A stretch of DNA of 64,000 bases from Salvator merianae. Taxonomy: Eukaryota > Chordata > Lepidosauria > Squamata > Teiidae. The stretch covers positions 4,180,521 through 4,244,520 of the forward strand of contig QVOM02000074.1 of assembly GCA_003586115.2 (NCBI GenBank). Direction: 5' to 3'. Within the stretch, counting starts at the first letter, position 1. The number at the start of each line of letters is the position of its first letter. Both the position numbers and the translations under genes were made by a program. Of this stretch, positions 22,215 to 31,434 are shown in pieces. The notes under the pieces are model-generated. The model made no database searches. It saw only the letters and a program-made list of their open reading frames with translations, and was not told the origin of the DNA.

Positions 22215-23285
22215 TTGTGTATCCAAATCCCTAAAGTGTGTTCCACAGACATGGTCCCTTACATCCATTTCTTCAGTAGTTGTTCTGGAAGAGTTTGGTC
22301 ACTCTTCAGCCAATCTGTTCAACGGGCACTTCTGAGTTGTTTTCAGTGGAATTGTATTCATTCACCCAAATGCTTCATTTGTACTACAGTAGATGTGTTA
22401 TTTGCCTTAAAATAGCTGTCCTTCACTAGAAATATTTTAACGTTGGTGGTTTGGATTAAATTTGCATCACAATTCCAGCCATATTGTGCTTAGTGATAAT
22501 GATGGAAGTTCTTGTCACAGAGTTGGCAAAGGCTGCTTTAGGTAAAGTAGTGGCTGGAGGAAGACAGATGTCCCAGACGTGAATTTAAATAAAAGCAAAT
22601 AGGATTGAAATGTGTGGAAATAGTCCTACAAAAGACTAGTTAGCTATAAAACTGATTTCCAAAATTGCCTCTTTTGCCTTGAGTGGGAAAAAAACCCTCA
22701 ATGTTCAGCAGAAATGCTGCAAATTAAACATAAATAGTATAATAGCTATAATATAAATCTAGTCCATTATTACAAAATAAATGGAGCAGGGAAAACAAAA
22801 AAAGGGGGGGGGCTTTATGCCACAAAGTTTGGAAACCACTGCTGTTAAAATGGGAAGAGGGGTATGTTCCCTTCATTTCTTGAAACTACCACTGGGAAAA
22901 AAGTTGTTCATGTATGTTATGCAGGCTGACTGAATCCGGAGGCTGGAATTCACTATCTACCCTTCAGAGCCTTTGCTAAATGGGTCACGTGATCCTGACT
23001 ACAAAGGCAGGTTAATGCAACCTTTACATAGAAGTGGAATGGACCAAACAGCTTTACTCTGTCCATGTGGATGGCATAAACACGTCGCTGTAGATCAGCA
23101 GCAAAACGATGGGAGAAAAACTACAAAACTGTGACAGAATGCTTGAAGATAACGTATCCTGTAGTTCCCAGTGATCAGACCCCAAAATACCTTCTTATTT
23201 TTCTCCAGGCTATCCCACCCAGTCCAGTCAATTTAATATTCAGGTGATCCCAGTACTGGAACCGGTTCTGCTCCTTAGCCTGGTT
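22215..23285. other. Putative intron 1 sequence, no recognised feature
   Basis: A short G-run near 22805 and otherwise unremarkable sequence. No exon or repeat that I can support. Confidence 0.4.
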
Positions 23286-23299
23286 GTGTTTTGAGGCTG

Positions 23300-23430
23300 T
23301 GATCATGCAAAAGGACTGTTGGGTGCAGTACTTGTATTTTCCTGGATAGGCAGAGGAAGGGTTTCCCTTTCCCTCTCCAGCCAATGCCTGACCTTGTAGG
23401 TGTTCTTTCTCTCTGCCTCTCACATACATA
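23300..23430 (+). repeat. Dispersed repeat family E, copy 1
   Basis: The block 'GGGTTTCCCTTTCCCT..CCA.CCAATGCCTGACCTTGT.GGTGTTCT' recurs at 52285-52400 in the same orientation, with similar flanks. Identity is obvious over about 100 bp. I cannot name the family. Confidence 0.55.
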
Positions 23431-24339
23431 TGTCAACATGGAACTGGGGCAAGAAATTTACAGGAAGTGACAAATGATTGCAGCAAAATTAGAAATGCTG
23501 TAATGCTGGTGGCTGCCAGGAACAACAACAACTGCGGTGGCAACAGTGGCTGCAGGAAAAAGGGCTTACAGCAGCAGGAAAGGGACCAGAGAGTCTACCA
23601 CAGGTGAGGAAGGTAACAGGGAGCAACTGTTGCTGAACAGAAGCATAGCGCTTTTTCTGCTGATAGTGTTGTCACTTCTCCATCACTGGTGACTCCAAGC
23701 TTCTGCTGCCCCAGCCTCAAAAACCACTCTTACTCTGGATCTCTGTGTCTCCTGCTGTGGAAGAGGCCGCAGGACAGGAGGCATGCCAGCTTCTAGCACA
23801 AGCAGTGGCACAGCAGGTTAGGAGGTACTGCAGCAGGTGGCTCTGAGGTATGCCTTCCAATCCCTGCCTGCAACTGCAGAAGTGTGCAATTGTACAAAAC
23901 AGGACCTTTGGTTACAAAACACCACAAGACATACTGTAGGTCTCTTTCTCACTTATTTGTTGGTGATCTTTTCACTTCTTCCCTTACTACAACAGTATTC
24001 TTCAGATTTAATTTCCTCCTTTGAAAACTTTTTGTCCTCTGTTCTCCAACCCACCTTTTTATTTTTATTTTGGTCTTGAACTGCATCCTCATATAAAAAG
24101 CTGTTCCTTTTTGTTAACACATGTTGTATTGTCTTGACATTACGGTATTTCTGATTTTGTTGTAGTCGTTTCTCCCTTCCTATCAATTCCTTGCCCCCAC
24201 GTGTGCTTATATGCATGAAAGAGACAGAGAGAAATAATAATAGATGGTCAGCGTAGCTGTTATTGAATTAAACCTGAAGGCAAAATGGGGCAAGGAGTCA
24301 AAAAAGAAAAATGAGGCAAGGGTAGGGAGGGTGGGGCAG

Positions 24340-24605
24340 AGGGAGGTGGCGTTGCCCTCCCCTGAGAAGCCAGAATTTGACTGATGGGACTGCATCCACG
24401 CACAGAGGGCACAGGGAGGAGTAGGATGGGAGGGGTGGAGAGGAAAAAGGTAGCCTGTCACAGACTGATGCTGAGGAGAGTCGAAAAGTGTGGACAAAGA
24501 AAGATGAACTTAGTGAGCGCTAAATTAGATGGGTGTGATCAAGCCAATAACAGTTTCAGTCTCCATTATGCCCTAAACTGAACTAATCTGTTTTGATGTG
24601 ACGAG
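24340..24605 (+). repeat. Dispersed repeat family R, copy 2
   Basis: Closely related to 52740-53012. Both contain 'TGACTGATGG.A.TGCATCCA', 'GATGGGAGGGGTG', 'GTGATCAAGCCAATAA' or its one-base variant, and end near 'TGAGGTGTGACTGGGCC'. It ends about 250 bp before the p21-like coding exon. Confidence 0.65.
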
Positions 24606-24859
24606 GCCCCAAGTTGCTATCAAATTACAATGTTGACCAGAACCATTGGAGACAAGAGTGGTTTCTCAGCTATTGGGGAAAATACTGTGTCTTCCACCTG
24701 TCTCCAAAAGAAAAACAACTCGTTTTTAAAAACGAAGTAGAAACATTGAGAGAGTTGGAATATTTTTGGTGCCAGAATATGGTGCAGGTACTGCAGCTCA
24801 ACCCTGCTTCCTATATCTATAATTCTGACTGTAACAAATTGTTTTGATCTTCATTTTAG

Positions 24860-27800
24860 GGAATTGCTGCTTCACACTCTCATGAACAACAGACAAAAGG
24901 GAGAGAGGATGGAGTCAAGATTCACAAAAGCGAGCTGCGTAAGCAGGAACCTTTTTGGCCCTGTAGACCACGATCATCTCCAGCAGGACTTCCAGCACAT
25001 GTTGTATAGTAGCATGGAAAGGGCTAAACAGAAGTGGAACTTTGACTTCTTACAAGGGGTGCCAGTAGAAGGCCAACTGCAGTGGGAAGAATTGCAGGTC
25101 TGTGAGGTTCCCAACTTTTACCATGCTTGTGTGGTTGGAAAAGCTCGCAAACCCCTGCAATCCATGAACCGAGCCATAATCAAGCAACCCAATGCTCACC
25201 ACGGTGGCAAAATGGTAGAGAAACGTAGACCTGACAAGAAAGGAACAGGGAAGAGGAACCTGATGAAAAAGAAGCGAAAGCAGACATCTTTAACTAGTAC
25301 GTAAGATTACTATTTTAAGTTTTGTTATCCAGATAAGAGCCCTACAGAGTAAAGGAAGCATCAGTCATACTAGTTGCCACTCAAGATGTCAGGTAAATAA
25401 TAACGCAGAAAATCAACAGTAACTTTTCTGCTTGTCACTGAAGGCAAACATTTTAAAAGTCAGTCATCGCAAGTAGAACTCAGGTCTACTTTTATATTAA
25501 AAGAAGACATTTCCCCTCAGTAAGAAATTTCTAGAAGGTTTCACATGTCATCATCCTGGAGCCACAAAGAATGGAAGTAGTTTGGAGGACATCTGTTCCT
25601 AATAGTCTTGTAACTACACAAACATACACTAAGTGCAAAACCCAGATGTGACACTGATCCTGTGCAGTGAGGAACAAGCTCCCTCTTGCCCTGCTTCCCC
25701 TCCTTTGCTCCCTATCTGACCTTAAGAACTTCCCATCATGCTATCTAAGTCCTCCTTGACTGCCCTCTTCCTCATTCAGAACTTCTCCCTGTGTGATCCC
25801 ACTCTGTCATCTTCCCTTTCTGTAACCCCCATCATTAAAAATGTATGCGTCTTAATAATATTTCCTAATTTATGAACATAAGGAATGCTCTGCTGGATTG
25901 GACCAGCAGCCTGTTCCCACTCTGACGGCACAGCGGCATACGGAAACGCACAACAAAGGCATGAACACATAGCTTACCCTGGTCACAGGCTCCCACAGCT
26001 GGCCTTTAGAGACCTATTGCCTCCAATAGCAGAAGAAGTAACACTTCCATCAGGGCTGATAGTCAATGATAGCCCATCTTTCATGAATGATACTATCCAA
26101 GTTGGTAGCCAACACCACATATCATGGTGATGAATTCCAGAGTTTAACTGATGTGAATAAATATTTCCTTTTATCTGTTTGTTCTCCCAAATCCCTTGTC
26201 ATGCATGTGTTTAGTAACTGCAGGGTTTGTTTCCCACTGAACTTGCTTCTTCTACTGTACTCGCTCAGTGGCATACCAGTACATATGTTATCTTCCATCA
26301 CAATCTGGTGGCATTGTAAGCTAATGACCTTGCTTTTGCAAATCTCCAAGAACTCCAAGGATTTTGCCAGTGGCATCCTTCCTTGAACTAAATGCAGGAC
26401 TTAAAATGCTAGGGGAATGCTGCCCCAATCACGTAAACATAAAATGATAGCACCAACGTTTGAGAAACCCATCTGACTTTAAATCTATAAGAAGGTAGCT
26501 AGTTCTGAAAACCGGCTGATATGTTTGTCAGATAGTTTGTAAGGAAAAAAAAACAGATGTGCCCCAGCCTCTGTTCCCTTCATCAGTTGTTCCTGTTGTC
26601 TCACTTACCTAAAAGTGCCCACCACTTCCCTGGATCACACCCCGGGCTCTCACTCCTTCTTTGATAACACCCCATCAATGCCCAGCCCATGTGGATCCAT
26701 GGCATCTTACTAGATCCCCACTGGCCCACACTGCTCTGTTGTCACTGGCCTGGGGAAGACTGGTGGCCAGCATCCTTCTTTGAGTCTGTACAAACCAAGT
26801 TCAGCACATTGCTAATAAGGGTGTATGCCTTTTTGCTGTATTCCAGTGACATTAAAATTTCTCCAAATTTTCACCCTTTCTGCGCTGAATTAATCTTCAA
26901 GACTTTGCCTGTATCCACAGTCACTAAAAAAGGTGGCTTTAAAGTGGTTTACAAGTGGTAGACTTTATGTGCTAGTGTTACTATCCTACCTCTAATGAGA
27001 GAGTGTATCAGCAAAATGACGATTCATTTTCTTTCTGCATTATCTAACCAAAGGAAAAATTCCCGGGTTAGATCATTTGAAAGGAAAACACCCTTTGCTA
27101 ATGTGTTCTCTGGGCCTTTCTGCAATTACCGGTATCCCAGTTCAGTGTACCATGTGGCCCATTTCAGCGACACACAAAATTACACCACTGAAATGGGTTT
27201 CTGAGGGCTCTAAGGGTAGGAACTTTCGTTCCTAGCCATTGAAGAATGCTGAGGCTAGCTCCAACGATTATGTACTCTTCAGGACTGATATGGTGACTGT
27301 TTCAGAACAGCTGCCCAAATGGGAACAGTTTGTTCCAGTACAGTAGGAGCATGGTCCAGCTGCTAGAACTGATCTAGCCTGACTGAGGGCCTGTTCGCAC
27401 TGTGCGAATGGAACGTTCTTGTCCGTTCGCTAGAACGGAGCTTTCGCACTGCCACGGGCGCGTGCCTCACCCGATCCGAACCACTTCGTACCCGATTTGA
27501 ACCTGATGTTGGGTAAGGCAAGACAAGTAAAAGCTTGTCTTCATCCCGACCTGCGCGATGGAGTGAAGATCGGGCACGGTGCTTTCGCACTGTTTGCAAC
27601 AGCGTCGGGCGTGGCTGGCGCGGCTACGCATGCATGGTCCGCTACTTCGTACCCCGGTACGAAGTTTCCGTACCCTGGTACGATGCTTCGTGCCCGGGAT
27701 AGCCCTTTGGGCTTGGCGGCCGAGCTGCCGTTACGAAGCCGGCTTTGTAACGAGCCCTCTGGGTACGAAGTGGGTACAAAACAGGTACGAAGTGGGTATG

Positions 27801-29415
27801 AAGATGGTACGAAGCGCGGTAACGAACTAGCGATGCCATTCGCACTATTCCCGCTGCTGGTCAGCTTCGGGTCCGTTCCTCTGGCCGGGAGTGCGAATGG
27901 CGGCCAGTGTTCTCCAACCTCTCCGGTTCGAAGCCAACTACTCGGAACGGTCTACCGAGCTCAGTGCGAAAAGGCCCTCAGTCCGGCTGGACTGGGCCAG
28001 GAAAGATAAGTGCAGAAATGCCCTCTCACTCTGATTTAATGTGGATTAAAACTGAAGTGTAGCTTGGCCCTAAGACTCCTTCTTTAACTTGTATGGATGC
28101 AATCTTTGTTCATTAAGCATGTAATTGTGCACCTCACTGCTAGGCTATCTTACTGGCCACCTTAAGCGGAAATAGTAAAAGGATAGCCCCAGAGGTGAGA
28201 GATGTGTGGTCTTTTCACTCTTTTTATCTTAGAATGGGATAATTATCCCATTTTACGCCATTTTAAGGTAGCATAGATCATGCAGCACAGACACTGTTTG
28301 CACTGCGTGTCTGGAAACCTTACCTAAAGCTGGCTACCAGCATTTGTGGTGCAAATGGCAGTAGTCGTGTCCAATCCTCGCCATGGCAGTGGACAGGAAG
28401 CAGCCAACTGCTGCCATGGTGACCGACTGGCCTGTATCCTGCACCACCAGGTAGGTATGAATGCACCTTACCAGGTGATAACTATCACCTCTGGTAAGGT
28501 TGTGGAGCACTAATTAGTGCTCCACAGGTATCTACAATCAGGAATGGCTGTAGCCCACTCCTGGCCTCTCGGGTCTCCGCAAGGTGCAGACACACTTGGT
28601 TAGCGAGTGTTCTTGATGTTTGCTGGCAGCAAGTGCAAACAGGCCCATGTTGTCCACATGCCCCTGCCTCCTGCCCTCACTAAATTTGAAACAAGAGAAT
28701 GAAAGTTCCCTGACTTTGAAGCTTTCGCCCAGCATAGTAAAGTACCAGACACAAAGGCCCTTTCTGCAGTTGGACGTATTCCAGATTATATGTCAGAATA
28801 GGGACCTGCCATCTGCATGCTTGTGCAGACTGTGGTAGGCCCTGGGCAAGACCTTTCATAGTTTGCGTTAGCATGTGCATAGCAGGTCCCTATTCTGGGA
28901 TATAATCCACAATAAGGCCAAGTGCAGAAAGGGCCAAAATGTCCCCAGAAGTGCATCTGTCAGAAATGATGTCTTGTAAGTCAGTCATGCAGTCACCATC
29001 CATCTGCACAGGGCAGCACAGGCAAATGGGGCTGGCAAACATCCTTGCAGAGCACCCCCCCCCGCTAAAAAGATTGCCTCCAAGAGCGGTTTTTCACCCT
29101 CAAAGGTAAGTTATAGCCTGATGCTATATGGATGCTGTGAACCCCTTTGGGCTTTTACAAATCATTTTATTTGCACCATGCAGTTATAGCATTATATTTC
29201 CCTATATGGATGGGATTAAATTCTGATAATTTTCATCTGTACAGTTATCTTTAATTTGCAGACTAGCTCTTACAAAATTGCAAGTATTGCTTTGAAATGT
29301 CAAATATTACTGCATTTGTAATTTATAATTGTTTGGTTTTGTTTCAGACTTTTATGTAACAAAGAAGAAGATTAGAGTGGAAATGCAAACACCTGTAAAG
29401 AAAGCAACCTTCTAG
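24860..29415 (+). CDS. CDKN1A-like: p21-type Cip/Kip cyclin-dependent kinase inhibitor (coding exons 24909-25296 and 29348-29415)
   Basis: Encodes a predicted nuclear inhibitor of cyclin-CDK complexes and PCNA, 151 residues from the ATG at 24909 (A at -3, G at +4). An upstream in-frame ATG at 24882 has weaker context and would give 160. The CDI domain begins with cyclin-binding RNLFGPVD (13-20). The CDK-binding helix and strand carry KWNFDF (42-47), and a VPNFY motif (67-71) matches the tyrosine that p27 and p21 place in the ATP cleft. A lysine/arginine-rich nuclear signal (about 101-124) leads into the PIP box QTSLTNFY (125-132), followed by KKK. The acceptor is TTCATTTTAG at 24859. The donor at 25297 is phase 1, inside the PIP box, exactly as in human CDKN1A, and the last exon begins at 29348. 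p27 and p57 lack this PIP box and intron site, hence p21-type. Strict orthology to CDKN1A versus another CDKN1 paralogue cannot be settled here. Only the two coding exons are CDS; 25297-29347 is intron. Confidence 0.85.
25878..26240 (-). mobile_element. CR1-type LINE 3' end
   Basis: Antisense CR1 tail. 'GAACATAAGGAATGCTCTGC' is followed by the conserved 'GGATTGGACCAGCAGCC' block, then 'GATAGCCCATCTTTCATGAAT' and 'GAATAAATATTTCCTTTTATC' (the FFTxRV-type codons in antisense). 5'-truncated. It sits in intron 2 of the p21-like gene. Confidence 0.7.
27112..28023. mobile_element. Middle MITE of the nest, TCT target duplication
   Basis: The ends GGGCCTTTCTGCA and TGCAGAAATGCCC are inverted repeats, and TCT is found on both sides (27109-27111, 28024-28026). 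The interior palindromes (TAGGAAC..TTTC..TTCCTA and GATCTAGCCTGACTGA..TCAGTCCGGCT) resemble those in the element at 10330-10752. It is itself interrupted at 27387. Confidence 0.75.
27387..27977. mobile_element. Inner CpG-rich ~600-bp Harbinger-like MITE, copy 2
   Basis: The ends GGGCCTGTTCGCACTG and CAGTGCGAAAAGGCCC match 1750-2348, and the interior matches it along nearly its whole length. This copy has tandem-like GGTACGAAG and GGTACGATG motifs in both orientations (27655-27690 and 27770-27820), and its CpGs are well preserved. That suggests recent activity. Non-autonomous. Confidence 0.82.
28207..28646. mobile_element. MITE family A, copy 2
   Basis: Ends at AAGTGCAAACAGGCCC and starts TGGTCTTTTCACTCTT. 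It contains a GTGGAGCACTAATTAGTGCTCCAC palindrome and an ACCAGGTGATAACTATCACCTCTGGT palindrome. The 'CTGCCATGG.GACC' block is shared with 16346-16742 and 52029-52270. Confidence 0.65.
28756..28935. mobile_element. 180-bp palindromic MITE, 3-bp AAA target repeats
   Basis: Nearly the whole element is one inverted repeat. The arms start GGCCCTTTCTGCA and run about 60 bp inward through 'GATTATAT' and 'AGAATAGGGACCTGC'. AAA flanks both ends (28753-28755 and 28936-28938). A half copy lies at 17046. Confidence 0.85.
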
Positions 29416-31088
29416 AATGGAAGATTTTTTTCAGCATTTTGAAGTTGCGTAGTTGAATAACAACTTTGGGCGAGTCATAAAAAGAGACACATTTGGGAAA
29501 CTGAAAATTGGAACACTGAACAAACTCATTAGAATACCATTGGGCCAAATAGACCAGATATATTTCTTAAAGAGAAATATTCCTTATAGAGTGACAGACA
29601 AAAGAATATGAAAAAGCAAATAATCTGGTTAATTGTAGCAAAACTAGCACCTCAGTGATGTTTCTTATTAGAAAATGATTAGCAGAAGAGTAAATATTTA
29701 AATACTGTGTATGAACAAATCATAAGCACCATTATATGGTCTTACATGCTATATGTTTTGGAGTGGGATTTTTTTTTACCTGTTTAATGTATTGGCTTTC
29801 ATCTCAGTATTTTAATGATGTTTTACCAGCATACTGCATTTAAATTCTAAGCATTCCAGATTCTTTTTGTGGCTGTGTGTTACACACAAGACTACTACTT
29901 TCTTGTATGTGTGTGTCTTGGAGTATATGTTTTAAAAACCTATTGCTTTATAGGCTCTTTGGAAATTATATGAAAATCGATATAAAAGTGGTCACTAATA
30001 GTATCAATAGGCTAACATGGCACATATGTTCAGAGGCTGCCCTCTTCTAATTACCGTCAGGAAAGAATGTGGTAAGCCTATCTTAGTGTACAAGAGTTGA
30101 GGAAATAGTAATTTTATTGCACAGCTCTGGAAGATTCACTGCAATCTGGTTTAAAATCTGTCCCCCAGGGTTTATAGTGTAATACCAAAGATCTTTCCAT
30201 TCAGATAATCCAGCTGAATTTATCCTGCATTACCAGTCCACGGTTACTTGGAAATAACTCCCCTCCTCAGCAGCATTGCAGATGATACGTGAGACTCCAT
30301 TTGGAAGCCCCACTTTGATTTCTGCAACCCATGTTGTGATCCAGTGTGGATCAAGGCATAGTTAGGGCAGACCCAAATGAGAGTTACATTTAGAGACCCT
30401 CCCCTTTTGCACAGTTCTGTGATCCCGTTCTGTGAGCCACCTAAAGGTGCCCAAATCCCTCTCTTTTTGAGGCAAAAAGACCTCAAAAGAAAAGCAGAAT
30501 TCCCCACTTGGAGGTCCTTTCTTCACTTCAAGAACCCACGTGGCCAGGGAAGCCGTATGCCCTCCACCACTAGTGTCTGGCAGGGAATCTGCCCAGTGGG
30601 ATGGGCTCAGATCTAGGTGAAGCCTAATCTATACTGTGTTCCTGTCTCTTTGTGGGCTCCCCCCACTTGGTTTCATCTGAACTCACCAAAATACGGAGGG
30701 CAGGGGTGAAAGTAGAACAGCGTTTTAACTCTTCTTTCTCCCCCTACTTTTCTGTGGTCACTGTCAACTACAGCTGAGACTGTAAATCTCTGTCCACTTT
30801 ATCAATTGGACAAGCAGGACTTTTGTTTAGACATCATTTAATTGTGTGCCATGTTATCTTATGCCTAAAAAGCCATATTGTACAAGCTGACAATGATTTT
30901 TCCTCTGTCTATTACAGGCACATAGGTACAAGTTGGTTTTTCAATTCAGGTCAGTTTTTAGTTCTCTGATTTTTTTTTTTTTTTTAAGACAGTTGTTAAT
31001 GAAATACATTTCATAGAGACCTAAGAGAAAAGTGTATGTACATTGAAATTCATTCTTCGCTCTTTTCTTTGCATTATCCAAAATACAG
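29416..31088. other. 3' UTR of the p21-like gene and downstream sequence
   Basis: The first part must be 3' UTR. I see no AATAAA close to the stop codon, so the transcript end cannot be placed. A run of T lies near 30970. No other feature is supported. Confidence 0.4.
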
Positions 31089-31091
31089 GAA

Positions 31092-31433
31092 GAGCCTGTT
31101 CACACTTACCTTCTAGTGAGTGTGAAGACGCTCATTAATGAGGTGCATTCCAATCTGGCGGAGGTCCTAGCAATCAGGAGCGTCTGTAGATGCTCCTGAT
31201 TGCTACTAGCTGTAGACAACAAAATTGTAGACAGCAGCTGGACTGCTCCAGGTATGCAAAGTTTGCACCTACTTCTGGGTCGAATGCTGCAGGCTGTGGT
31301 GCCACTGTCATGGTGGCCAAAGCCCATTTCTGGGCTGTTCCAGCCCTCACAGTGCAGGTGGCTGCTGCACCGCGGGGACTGTTCTATCATAGAATAATTA
31401 TCCCATTCTATGGTAGAAAGTGCAAAAAGGCCC
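31092..31433. mobile_element. MITE family A, copy 3
   Basis: The termini GAGCCTGTTCACACTTA and AAGTGCAAAAAGGCCC are inverted. The interior contains 'AATCAGGAGCGTCTGTAGATGCTCCTGATT', a palindrome, and a block matching the other family A copies on the opposite strand. Confidence 0.65.
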
Positions 31434-31434
31434 A

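Larger units (their letters stand above)
26960..28070. mobile_element. Outer MITE of a three-level nest (21991 family)
   Basis: The left part (26960-27111) carries GAGTGTATCAGCAAAATGAC and TTATCTAACC, as in the copies at 13868 and 21991. The right part (28027-28070) resumes with CACTCTGATTTAATGTGGATTAAAACTGAAG and ends GGCCC. Between them another element has inserted with a 3-bp TCT duplication. Confidence 0.75.
25297..29347 (+). other. Intron 2 of the p21-like gene
   Basis: The 4051-bp phase-1 intron runs from GTACGTAAGA at 25297 to TTGTTTTGTTTCAG ending at 29347. It is stuffed with a CR1 tail, a three-level MITE nest and two more MITEs. A second donor GTAAGA lies 4 bp inside the first. Confidence 0.75.

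Noticed and set aside
24882..24884. Upstream ATG as the p21-like start
   Set aside because: Weaker start context than the ATG at 24909 (A at -3, G at +4); kept only as an alternative.
27497..28009. A 170-codon open frame
   Set aside because: Lies entirely in the nested MITEs and matches the other MITE copy at DNA level, with no protein family resemblance.
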